Part shown: one piece after another, positions 23,490 to 33,583 of the stretch
How the letters are laid out: each line of letters opens with the position of its first letter
How positions within the stretch are numbered: the first letter of the stretch is position 1
From: Spinacia oleracea
Taxonomy: Eukaryota > Streptophyta > Magnoliopsida > Caryophyllales > Amaranthaceae
Assembly: GCF_020520425.1 (NCBI RefSeq)
Contig: NC_079487.1
Coordinates: forward strand, 61,419,898-61,483,897
Direction of reading: 5' to 3'
DNA: 64,000 nucleotides
Made by a program: the position numbers and the translations under genes
The notes under the pieces: generated by a model
What the model was told of the DNA's origin: nothing
What the model saw: the letters and a program-made list of their open reading frames with translations, nothing else
Database searches by the model: none

Positions 23490-24945
23490 CTTTCTCCAAC
23501 TTTAGAGAAAGGTTTCTTTGTCATTTTGCCAAGTAAGCATGATTCGCACTTACCATAATCCTCTAAGTCAAATGGTTCTAGAATTCCTTCATTTTGAAGT
23601 CTTTCTATGCGCTTCATGTTAATATGGCCTAACCGACAATGCCACAGATAGGTGAGACGTGAATCATTCTTTTTGGCCTTTTGGTATTTATGTTATAAAC
23701 TTGTTTGTCGTGATCTAGTAAATAAAGTCCATTGACTAATCTAGCAGATCCATAAAACATCTCTTTAAAATAAAACGAGCAACTATTGTCTTTTATTAAA
23801 AAGGAAAATCCCTTAGCATCTAAGCAAGAAATAGAAATGATGTTTTTAGTAAGACTTGGAACATGGAAACACTCTTCCAGTTCCAAAACTAGCCCAGAGG
23901 GCAACGACAATAATAAGTTCCCACACTTAATGCAGCAATCCTTGCTCCATTTCCCACTCGTAGGTCGACTTCACCCTTGCTTAATCTTCTACTTCTTCTT
24001 AGTCCATGTGTATTGGAACATAAGTGTGAGCCACAATCTGTATCTAATACCCAAGAAGTTGAATTTGCAAGTATACAGTGTATAACGAAAATACCTGAAG
24101 ATGGAACGACTGTTCTGTTCTTCTGATCTTCCTTATATTTTGGACATTCTCTCTTGTAATGCCAATTCCATCACAATAAAGACAACTTGATGTGGACTTG
24201 TCCTGCTTTGTCTTCTTTCTGGGAACTGACTCAGCATTGCCCTTGGACTTTCCACTTTTCTTGAAGGGTCTCCCTTTAGCCTTGAGTAAATCCTTGGCTT
24301 CACAGCCGAGTATTATCTCAGCCTTTTTTACCAGGTGAACAAACTCTTTAACTGTTTCTTCTCTTGGTTCACTCATGTATAGTTTCTTAAAGCGACCAAA
24401 CCCATTGTGGAGTGAATTGAGTAAGATTGAGACTGCCATCCTTTTGCTTATTGGTGATCCTAGCAGACTTAAGCGTTCAACAATGAAAGCATTAAGTCTA
24501 CATGAAACCTTAGTGGAACACCAACCCTTTGTTTAGTGCGAAGGACCTGAACATGAGTTTCTTGGACTTCCATCCTAAAACATCTGTTATTAAAACTAAC
24601 CTTCAGGCCTGACATTGATTCGATCAACTCATGGACATTTAGGTCTCTGTCCTCGGTGTTTACACGACAGATATCCCTCAAATTTTTGATGAGCATAAAA
24701 AGTTCGTAAGCTACAAACCTCCTAGCCCAATCAACAGGGATGTTGTTCAGCATGAGACTCGTAACCTTCTTGAGATCCGCATCCCAGGCGGCATGTCTTT
24801 CTGGGGTCATGTCTCTGGTATAGTAGCTTGGCATGGGATTGAACAGTACATACTCAAATCCATTGAGTCTGACTACTTCTACCAGCTTAGCTTCCCCTTC
24901 AAGAATATTTGTTAGGTTCAGCTTGATCATAAGCTCAGAACCCAT
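23490..24945 (-). pseudogene. Decayed Copia gag, protease and pre-integrase
   Basis: Gag probably starts at MGSELMIKLNL (24945), inside a longer frame. It includes EYVLFNPMPSYYTRDMTPER and an LVKKAEIILG stretch, and it is broken by a stop near 24469. In the zinc knuckle CLYCDGIG a one-base deletion near 24150 shifts the frame before the H-x4-C half. The protease motif at about 24045 reads DTDCGSH where DTG is expected. After that come LPSGLVLELEECFHVPS, the pre-integrase region and, in another frame, the zinc-finger part ending near 23490. The integrase core, RT and RNase H do not follow. It is clearly less decayed than the rest of this element. Its style fits the Angela/Tork branch, with moderate certainty. 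Confidence 0.75.
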
Positions 24946-27547
24946 GATGATGTTTTGATTGTTGTTTGATATAGTTAAAACTACAATTGAAAAGAATAAA
25001 CAAGTAAATAACCATTCACGGTTTTTCTTAATAAACTTAAATTCTAGCATTCATGCATAATTCAATATTTATTAAGCATTTTATTCAAGTTATGAGTTCC
25101 AGCAGGTGTGAATAAAATGATTACAAGACCCTTAAATCATTGAAGAATTAAGCACATTATGTATTTAGACTCAATTCTAAAATATTTTAGGTAAGCAAAT
25201 CCTTTGCTAATAGTCTAGAAACTACTTTTGGTTGATAGGTACGTCTAAGAACTTATTAGGTAAACCTATCTCATTTGCCACGACATAAAAGGACTCCTTA
25301 CTTATATCGTTGAGTTTCACCAAAACTAACATGTACTCACAATTATTTGTGTACCTTACCCCTTTAGGATCAATAAGTAACACCTCACTATGGCAGAAAA
25401 CTATTACTAAGATTGATGTAAAGGTTATCCAAGTAATTGTTAATTTGGCATGGCACCTTTTAACTCAATTTTTAAAGTTTGGAACTTAAGGCTCTTACTA
25501 TGTTGGTTAGATTTTAAGTGAACTAAAATCCTTAATCATGCAACATAATCAAGCCATAATCTCATGCATAATTAAGACATATTTAAAGAAATAAATAACT
25601 TAAAACATGCATAAGATGTAAATATGATCTAGTATGGCCCGACTTCATCTTGAAGCTTCAACTTCAAACTCCGTCTTGAAAATGGATTGGAAACTCCGTC
25701 TTGAATTTCACCATGGGAGGCGCCATTTTCTTCAAATAGGATAAGCTATAATTGAAACTAATTACAGCTATTTGATGGTACGCATACCATATTTAAAATT
25801 AAAAACTTTGGTGCATTAGACCAATTTTACATTCAAATTAATGGTACGCAGACCATATTTTCAATCCTATTTGGGACATACTAGTCACTTTCCATAACCT
25901 GCAAAACACATTTACAATATACCATTCACCCATTCATTTATCAATGAATGGCCCACATAGCAAGTTAGTAGAGCATATTATGCATCACATAAATATTTGC
26001 AGAAATTAATCAAGGCTTCCAATAATCTACAAATTATTCAATCCTTATTAATTCTAATCGAGTTGTTTTAACCTTAAAGCAATGTAGACATAATCAAGAG
26101 TTTATGACTAAAATGCTCCCACTAAAACCAAGAAATAAAAATATGCTTTACAAATTTTAAACATACAATTGTATTTCCTAGTCCAATCGGAAATTTACAA
26201 ATTTAATTAAAATTTAGAGCTCATATAAATTATTATTTAAATCCTTTATTTTATTTTCAACTGATTAAATTAATTAATTTAAATTTTATCAAGGTATTAA
26301 TTTTAGTAAAATAATTAGTATAAATAAATTAATAATAATTAAATTATTCAAATCTACATTCCGAGAAAAAAAATTAAATTACGAATTTAAATTTAATTAA
26401 AATCGTTTTCAAGCGAAAAATTAAAACGAACCAACGGGCCAAGACGAAGCCATAGGCTTGCACCCATGCCTCGTCGAGGCCTTGCAGTAGCAGCGCCCAT
26501 GGCCTGCCACTCGCATTGGTCGTAACACGAGCACGAGCAGCCACGCGTAGCACGCAGCAAGCCGAGCAAGCCACGCTTACGCGCAGCAGGGTCCTTCGCT
26601 GGGGCGGGGCAACGCTCGCTGGGCGAGCCAGCGCTCACTGCCCGCGAGCGCACGCCTCTGGTGCTCGTTGCCTTGTCTCGTCTCTCGCCCACATGCACAC
26701 AGCACTCATCGCACAGCAGGGCTGCCCCCCGTGCGCGTGTGCCATGCCTTGCTCGCTGGATCGTACCGCATGGGCGACAAGCTCCCTTGCTCGTCGTCGC
26801 ATGCCCGCACTATGCAACACCCCTTAAGGGTAACACTTAGCTTCCATTGCTTCGTGCGTGCAAGATTCGTGAACGATTTTTATAAAAATTAAAACTTTTA
26901 TAATTTAAATTTATTGACAAATTAATAATTCATACTAATTTCATAAATTTAGGTGAAAAATCGAAAATTTATTATTCAAATTAATTTCCGATTATATGGA
27001 TTCAAATCTAGGTCATAAAATTTTAAAACTTTTCAATTTTAACAAATTTTATGGTGGGTTTTTAATCATACGATCCTAATTAAATTGCTAAATAATTATG
27101 AAAATCAAATCAAATTCTAAATTATTCGAATTTCAACAAATTAATTACAATTACAAATTAGGTTGTATAATTAACAAGATTAGGCTTTAAAACTGTTAAA
27201 CATATACAGTAGGTCAATCATAAGTTCAAGATTTACATACAAGATTCGCAAATATTTAATTTAACATCATAAAAATTATAAATTTTGCATTCGAAAAACT
27301 AAAACCTTCAAAAAGTCATAGTTAGGCTTCAAATTTGGGAATTCTGGGTTCGGCATCAAATCTAGGAATTTAGTCAAAAATTTAAAACGTCGTTTACATG
27401 CGAAATTCACTATAAAATTATACGATTCCGACCATTATTGACTAAACTGCCGAAAAATCCTGCGAACATATAATCAAATAATCGCACGAATTTGCAATTA
27501 ATTACATTAAACGAAATTAATCACCCCTTTAATTCATTGCAAATTTA
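24946..27547 (-). other. Copia 5' leader with a GC-rich island
   Basis: Non-coding leader colinear (reversed) with 44640-47310 of the complete element. Positions 26440-26830 are GC-rich and show overlapping open frames on both strands, which I regard as compositional artefacts. No gene is seen. Confidence 0.65.
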
Positions 27548-27890
27548 CTCCCTCCATTCCTTTTTGTTCTTCCCGTTTCTATTTCGGGCTTTCCTATATG
27601 TTCTTCCCATTTCCTTTTTTGGACATACCTTTTTACCATAAAATTCCCCACCATCCCTTATTTAATTCATTCACATTTCCCTATTCACCCACCCAACCCC
27701 ACTTTTATGATTTTTTATTACTTTATTAAAAATATCTTCTCTCTCCTTCATTTCTTTATTATTTTCTTTTACTACTTTATTACTTTCTCTTACATTCAAT
27801 CATACTCTTACACCCAATCATTACAAGATTCCATTTTCTTAATTTCCACACCATTTCTCAAATGGGAAGAACATAAAGGAACAGAGGGAG
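27548..27890. mobile_element. Stowaway-type MITE (343 bp)
   Basis: Terminal inverted repeats of about 27 bp begin CTCCCTCC and end GGAGGGAG-like (CAGAGGGAG), with only a few mismatches, and are flanked by TA duplications at 27546-27547 and 27891-27892. The start CTCCCTCC and TA target are diagnostic of Stowaway elements moved by Tc1/mariner transposases. It has no coding capacity. Confidence 0.88.
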
Positions 27891-27936
27891 TAAAATTTAA
27901 CCATGTTAACTATAATTGATTATGGAATTAATTAGA

Positions 27937-27951
27937 GGCTCGTGATACCAC
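27937..27951 (-). other. Primer-binding site (initiator tRNA-Met type)
   Basis: On the minus strand GTGGTATCACGAGCC follows the 5' LTR end. It resembles the Copia primer-binding site TGGTATCAGAGCC, with one extra base. Confidence 0.75.
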
Positions 27952-28306
27952 TGTGAGGTTATGACAAATATAAAACATATATTTCATGCGGAAAAACCAT
28001 AAAGTCAGGAATCCAAATTAATTTCCACATAGTCAATTAGCATAATTCAGGATACATACATGTGACGCGTGCCTTCCCTAACTGCTCCCGAACCGAACAA
28101 GAACAAGTTTAGGACTCCAAGTGTCGTCCCTCCGTAGATAGTCCACAGCACGTTCGGATCCGCCTTAGATTCAATTAACTAGAATATTATCTAAGGTTTT
28201 ATGTTATTCGAAAACTTAATTATTTAAGCAAATTATTAAATTAGTTTAAACTTAAACTATATGAATACTTATTGATTGTGATCTTTAAATTGTGATTATA
28301 TATCAC

Positions 28307-28316
28307 CTATTTATAG
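28307..28316 (-). promoter_or_regulatory. TATA box of the minus-strand Copia LTR
   Basis: On the minus strand CTATAAATAG. The equivalent site in the sister LTRs is at 44204 and 53189. Confidence 0.55.
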
Positions 28317-28789
28317 GGATGAAATATCGGACTTAGATTTCCACTAGGATTCAATTTACTAATTCAATTAGAATTCTAGTTAAATTAATCCTTTTGAATT
28401 TAGTGTTTAAGCAAACAACTAACTCTTGCGGAATTAGGAAAACAATTAATCGAACAATCCTAAGCGTCTAAGGATTCGTAGCGTTGCACGAACACACACA
28501 CACACACACACGCAGCCCATGAGGGGCGCGATGTGCGCGGCTCGGCCCAGCAGCGCTGGTAGCACGCGGCCCATTGCTGGGCGCTGCTGCTGGCCTGCCT
28601 TGCTTTGCTCAGTTGGGCCTGGCCTTGCTCCGTGCTCGGCTGGGCCTGCCTTGCTTGGCTGGGCTCGCTGCCCTTGCTTGCTCGCTGCGTGGGCTTCGCT
28701 AGGCGCGAGCCTGGCTTCGTGCTGGGCCTTGCGTCTAGCAAGCTCGTTCGATGTTTATTTCGTACGTTGCGCTTCCGATTCGTTTTCCG

Positions 28790-29090
28790 ATTCCAGAATT
28801 CATTTCCGATTCTAACAACATTTGATATTTCCGACTCCGGAATTTATTTCCGATTCGAACAAATATTCAATATTTCCGATTCCAATAATATTTCCGATTC
28901 CGGCAATATTTCCGTTTCCGGCAATATTTCCTATTCCGACAATATTCCTATTTCCAATAATATTTTCCGATACGTACCATGTTTCCGTTTCCGGCAACAT
29001 CTACGACTTGGATAATATTTATATTTCCGTTATGATCCATATTTCCGTTTCCGGCAATATCATCGTTTCCGGAGTATTCATAATTTTCCT
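28790..29090 (-). repeat. CGGAA-rich array in the LTR
   Basis: On the plus strand this appears as repeated TTTCCG and ATTCCG units every 8-20 bp. It is the mirror of the array at 43499-43830. It is lost from the 3' LTR at 15882-16599 through the 534-bp deletion. Confidence 0.8.
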
Positions 29091-29393
29091 TTTGACGATT
29101 TCAGCTCCAACTGGAACCGAGATCCGTCAATTCCGAATATTCATAATTTGAGTATTTAATTCACTTAAATACTTGATCCGTTCACGTACTATTTGTGTGA
29201 CCTTACGGGTTCAGTCAAGAGTAAGCTGTGGATTAATATTATTAATTTCACTTGAACTGAAGCGGCCTCTAGCTAGGCATTCAGCTCACTTAATCTCACT
29301 GAATTATTAACCTGCATAATTAATTAATACTGAACCGCATTTATTAGACTTAACATTGAATGCATACTTGGAACAAGGGCATTATTTCCTTCA

Positions 29394-30328
29394 TAATTAA
29401 CTAATATAATCCTAATTAGTTAAATAGTTTTTATTTTCTTCCCCTTCTTCTTTCTTTTCACTCTTCCCCTACCCTTCACTTCCTGGAACATCAACCACCA
29501 TGGAATTAGATGATTTTTTTTAACCTTTCTTTCCTTTCTCCCATTTCCATGGCAGGCATGTCAACAAAATATCACCACTAGAACCCCCACCCCAAACCCA
29601 CAGGAAACACCACCTCTGAAATCCCACCAATCCACGAAGGGGTTATTTTATCTCTCCCCCTCCCTTATCTTTTCTTTTCTTGGAGCAGTACGTATATCCA
29701 TGGCAACCACCACATTTTTTCCTCTGCCTCCTCGATCTCCCCTGAACCATCACTCATGTCAGCCACCACCTTCTTCTTCTTCTTCTTCTCTTCTCCGCTA
29801 ACTCCATTGCCGACAAAGAAGATGGCGGAGGCAAGCTTTGTAGCATCAGAAACGTATTTCTGTGCGCGCACAACAAGCTCTTCATTATTCCCATTCTTTT
29901 AACTCTCTTCTACTTTCGTTATTCTTCCCTCAAAATGATTCTAGGGTTTTTTTTTCCTGGGTATTTTGGGGAAATTTTTAAATTTCATTGTTGTTTTAAT
30001 TGATGTCGAGAAATTGGGGGAAAAAGGAAGAGTTTAATTTTATTGTTGTTGTATTTGAAGGAGATGGTTCGAGAAATCGGGGAAGATAGATGATTTTGGT
30101 TGAAATTGATGTTGTTGAGAATGCTGCATGTTTGTATTGTGGTTGTGGCTGGGTGAAGGAGGTGGTAGTTGTGGTTGAGTGTAGGGAGAGGGAGGTGATA
30201 ACATTTGATGAGCGAAGGGAGAGAAAGAGAAGGCTAGTAGTGTGGTGATTGGGCAAGAAAGAGAAAGAAGCAAGTTGTATAGGAGAGGAGGAGAGAGACA
30301 TGCTACCTAATTAAGAGATCAAGAGGAG
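29394..30328. other. Host intergenic DNA, possible 5' end of a minus-strand transcript
   Basis: The segment is rich in pyrimidine tracts. On the minus strand a frame of 101 codons (30301-29996) starts MSLSSSPIQLASFSFLP, is Ser/Thr-rich and overlaps a second frame. Upstream of it, across the young Copia insertion, the minus strand is a CT-rich leader-like sequence. It could be a first exon or a chance frame; no domain is recognised. The last five bases (AGGAG) are the target duplication of the Copia at 30329. Confidence 0.3.
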
Positions 30329-30531
30329 TGATAGATTTAGGAAAGAGAGTATAATTGGGAGTAAATGGCTCACCGCATTGTATTGATATTCACACATATT
30401 TATACAGAATATTAACAATAATAGACTTCTAACATTCCACAATATTAACTAGGAAAGGCTACTGACATTCCTCAATATTAATGTTGAGAGACTTTTAACC
30501 TTCCACCTTCCACCTTATTAATATCCTAACA
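30329..30531 (-). repeat. 3' LTR of the young Copia (203 bp)
   Basis: On the plus strand it runs TGATAGATTT to ATCCTAACA. It holds the extra TTCCACC unit that the other LTR lacks. Confidence 0.95.
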
Positions 30532-30543
30532 CTCCCCCTCAAG
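30532..30543 (-). other. Polypurine tract of the young Copia
   Basis: On the minus strand CTTGAGGGGGAG lies directly before the LTR start TGTTAGG. It overlaps the last codons of pol. Confidence 0.85.
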
Positions 30544-33532
30544 TTGGAGCATGTAAGTCACAAATGCCCAACTTGCGGAGTAAATAACCGAACTGTTGCC
30601 TACCAAGCGCCTTTGTCAAAATATCCGCCAACTGATGACCAGTTGGAACATACGCAGTAGAAATATTTCCTGATTGTAATTCGTCTCGAACAAAGTGACA
30701 GTCAACCTCAATGTGTTTTGTACGATCATGAAAGACAGGATTTTTAGCAATGTGTAGAGCAGATTGACTATCACAAAATAACTGCATAGGGGCAGAGTGC
30801 GACACACCAAGAGAACGTAATAACGACTTTAACCACTTTAATTCACATGTGGTCACAGCCATGGCACGATACTCAGCCTCTGCAGAGGATCGAGACACTG
30901 TAGGTTGTTTCTTGGTCTTCCAAGAAACAAGAGATCTCCCAAGTAGCACAAAATAACCAGGCAACGATCGACGTGTCAAGGGACAAGCCGCCCAATCGCT
31001 ATCACAATAAGCAGATAGACGCATGTCACTCATTTTACGCAACAAAATACCCTGACCAGGACTGCCTTTGATATAACGGAGAACACGAAGCGCAGCATCC
31101 CAATGATCAACCTGGGGATTACTGAGAAATTGAGCAAGAGTGTGCACACAATAACTCAATTCAGGACGAGTAACAGAAAGATACACTAAGCGGCCAACCA
31201 ATCGACGATACTGATCAGGACTAGCATACGGCCTCCCTTCTACATAAGCAAGTTTATGGTTTTGCTCCATTGGAGTATCAATAGGTTTACAACCCAACAA
31301 TCCTGCTTTTGTCAAAACATCCAAAGCATATTTACGTTGAGAAAGAAAAAGACCTTCCTTACCACGTGCTACCTCAATGCCCAAAAAATACTTCAACACT
31401 CCCAAGTCCTTCATATGAAAACATTTACTCAAGTACTGCTTAAAACGGTGAATCGCATCATGCGAAGATCCAGCAATAATCAAATCATCCACATACACCA
31501 AAACATGCATGACCACAGTATGATGAGAATAGCTAAAAAGTGAATAGTCAGCATACGAATGAGTAAAACCAAATTGTCGCAAAGCATCAGACAACTTAGC
31601 AAACCATTGTCTAGGGGCTTGTTTTAAGCCATACAACGACTTACGCAGCCTACAAACCTTCCCCGGAAGAGGACTAGTATAACCCGGAGGAAGACGCATA
31701 TAAACTTCTTCCTCCAAGTCTCCATGGAGAAAAGCATTACAAACATCCATTTGATGGAGTTCCCAATTGTGAGTTACGGCTACCGCAAGAAAAACACTTA
31801 TTGTCCCCATTTTTGCAACGGGGGCAAAAGTTTCATTATAATCGATACCCGCAACCTGTCTATTACCAAAAACAACAAGACGACCTTTAAGTCGCTCAAT
31901 ATCACCTTTGTCAGTATATTTAGTTCTGTAGACCCATCCGCTGCTAATAGCTTTCTTACCAGGTGGCAAATCCTCCAAAGTCCAAGTACCACTACGTTCA
32001 AGAGCATCAATTTCTTCCTTCATAGCTTGTCTCCAACCAGCATCCTTGAAATCTTCTTTAAAAGAAGACGGTTCCTTACCCTTAGTAATTGCTGCCAAAA
32101 ATAATTTGTGTCTCACAGAAAATTTGTCATAATCAACATAACAAGCTATGTTAAAAGGTTTACCTGAAGAAGCTGGCGAAGGAGGAGAAGCTGTAGAAGT
32201 AGGGGGGTCTATCGAATGAGAAACTGTATTAGTAACATAACCTTTTAACTTTGAAGATGGCTTTTTAATGCGGAGGCCGCGACCAAGATTTTCCGTAGTA
32301 GATGTAGGTGGATGTACACTCCCCCTTAAAGGAGTTGATGTGTCACACAAAACATCTCCAACAACAACACATGTAGGAGATTTAGGTTGGGGCAATGAAA
32401 CAATATTGGATGGGGATGAACTGTGTGGCGATGCAACACACTCATCAATGACCACACCTTCGTCACGGTGAAGTACCGCCAACTCCTCATTATCACTTAA
32501 AGGAGGTTGATTGAAGTATTTATCCATGTGTATTTTATCAATGTTAAGCTCCGATTTGGAAAAGGGAAATATATGTTCAAAAAACTGAACATCCCTACTA
32601 ACAAAGATTTTACGAGTCTCCAAATCATAAACTCTCCATCCTTTTTGACCAAACGGATACCCCAAAAATACACACCGCCTAGAACGAGATGCAAATTTAT
32701 CTTTAATACGAGGTCTATTAGCAACATAACATAAGCACCCAACAACACGAATAGCACCCAAAGGAGGGGGTTGGTTAAATAAAATTTCATATGGAGTTTT
32801 CCCATCCAAAACCGGCGTAGGTGTCCTATTTATAAGATGCACAGCAGATAATACACACATCCCCCAAAACTCAATAGGTAAATGTGCTTGAAAACGTAAA
32901 GCCCTAGCAACATTTAAAACATGTCGATGCTTTCTTTCGACTCTACCATTTTGTTGTGGAGTATCAACACAAGAGGTTTGATGTAAAATTCCATTCATTG
33001 CAAAAAAGGACTTTAGGCACAAAAATTCTTGGCCATTATCACTACGCAAAGTCTTCACTCTCTTATCAAATTGTGTATTAACCATTGCACAAAAATCACG
33101 AATCAATTGACCAACTTCATGTTTTCCAACCATAAGATACGCCCACACAGCACGAGAACAATCATCAACAATAGTCAAAAAATATTTAGCACCACATGCT
33201 GTAGCTATTGGATACGGACCCCATATATCACAATGAATCAAGTCAAATAAATCAGTTGCTTTATTATTGCTTAAGGGAAAAGAGTGACGAGGCTGCTTAG
33301 CCTCAAAACAAACTCGACAATCTTCATCACACAGAGTACTCAAGCTAGTATTATGTCTATCATCAACTAACCCAGGTAAAGAAAGAACAACTTTCATTGA
33401 CGGGTGTCCCATACGCTTATGCCATAAACGAGCCGACTCTACAATTGTTGCTTTATTTGCTTGAATACTACGAACATGCCTAAAAAGATAGACCCCATTA
33501 CACAGCCTCCCCGCTCCAATCAGATTCTTCAA
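30539..33532 (-). CDS. Copia pol: integrase, reverse transcriptase, RNase H
   Basis: This is 997 codons from an internal Met (MKNLIGAGR) to the stop. Domain order is typical of Ty1/Copia, with integrase before RT. Visible are the pre-integrase HHCC finger (LWHKRMGHPS, then CRVCFEAKQ), the integrase core (DIWGPY, DNGQEF, and TPQQNGRVERKHRH with the catalytic E), the RT (TFAPVAKM, HQMDVCNAFLHGDL, the YVDD box in LVYVDDLIIAG) and the RNase H (AYCDSDWA, SSAEAEYRAM, FCDSQSAL, HIEVDCHFVRDEL). It ends LGICDLHAPT. It is in the same frame as gag and separated from it only by a TAG and 17 sense codons. All catalytic residues that I can locate are present. Confidence 0.93.
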   Translation of the reverse strand: MKNLIGAGRLCNGVYLFRHVRSIQANKATIVESARLWHKRMGHPSMKVVLSLPGLVDDRHNTSLSTLCDEDCRVCFEAKQPRHSFPLSNNKATDLFDLIHCDIWGPYPIATACGAKYFLTIVDDCSRAVWAYLMVGKHEVGQLIRDFCAMVNTQFDKRVKTLRSDNGQEFLCLKSFFAMNGILHQTSCVDTPQQNGRVERKHRHVLNVARALRFQAHLPIEFWGMCVLSAVHLINRTPTPVLDGKTPYEILFNQPPPLGAIRVVGCLCYVANRPRIKDKFASRSRRCVFLGYPFGQKGWRVYDLETRKIFVSRDVQFFEHIFPFSKSELNIDKIHMDKYFNQPPLSDNEELAVLHRDEGVVIDECVASPHSSSPSNIVSLPQPKSPTCVVVGDVLCDTSTPLRGSVHPPTSTTENLGRGLRIKKPSSKLKGYVTNTVSHSIDPPTSTASPPSPASSGKPFNIACYVDYDKFSVRHKLFLAAITKGKEPSSFKEDFKDAGWRQAMKEEIDALERSGTWTLEDLPPGKKAISSGWVYRTKYTDKGDIERLKGRLVVFGNRQVAGIDYNETFAPVAKMGTISVFLAVAVTHNWELHQMDVCNAFLHGDLEEEVYMRLPPGYTSPLPGKVCRLRKSLYGLKQAPRQWFAKLSDALRQFGFTHSYADYSLFSYSHHTVVMHVLVYVDDLIIAGSSHDAIHRFKQYLSKCFHMKDLGVLKYFLGIEVARGKEGLFLSQRKYALDVLTKAGLLGCKPIDTPMEQNHKLAYVEGRPYASPDQYRRLVGRLVYLSVTRPELSYCVHTLAQFLSNPQVDHWDAALRVLRYIKGSPGQGILLRKMSDMRLSAYCDSDWAACPLTRRSLPGYFVLLGRSLVSWKTKKQPTVSRSSAEAEYRAMAVTTCELKWLKSLLRSLGVSHSAPMQLFCDSQSALHIAKNPVFHDRTKHIEVDCHFVRDELQSGNISTAYVPTGHQLADILTKALGRQQFGYLLRKLGICDLHAPT

Positions 33533-33583
33533 ACTGTGGTCCTGAATAACACATAGCTTGTGAGTGAAGAGAACTATTAATTT

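Larger units (their letters stand above)
15882..29393 (-). mobile_element. Rearranged Copia element on the minus strand
   Basis: It reads right to left: 5' LTR 29393-27952, primer-binding site 27951-27937, long leader, decayed gag/protease/pre-integrase, a second copy of leader sequence, an inverted block, decayed RT/RNase H, polypurine tract and 3' LTR (16599-15882, cut by the chromovirus). It belongs to the same family as the complete element at 43195-53552, which serves as a guide to the normal order. By eye the overlapping LTR parts differ at roughly 6% of positions, so this is an older copy. A SINE and a Stowaway MITE have inserted in it. It cannot be functional. Confidence 0.8.
27952..29393 (-). 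repeat. 5' LTR of the minus-strand Copia (1442 bp)
   Basis: The right end reads ATTTCCTTCA, the reverse of the LTR start TGAAGGAAAT. The left end is TGTGAGGTTATGAC next to the primer-binding site. It contains a TATA box (28307-28316), an AC repeat and GC-rich island (about 28494-28740), and a CGGAA array (28790-29090). The right flank ATAAT (29394-29398) should be the target duplication; its partner is outside the window. Confidence 0.85.

Noticed and set aside
29996..30301. Minus-strand gene with a transit-peptide-like N-terminus
   Set aside because: Ser/Thr-rich low complexity, two competing frames and no downstream exon recognised. Listed only as a low-confidence possibility.
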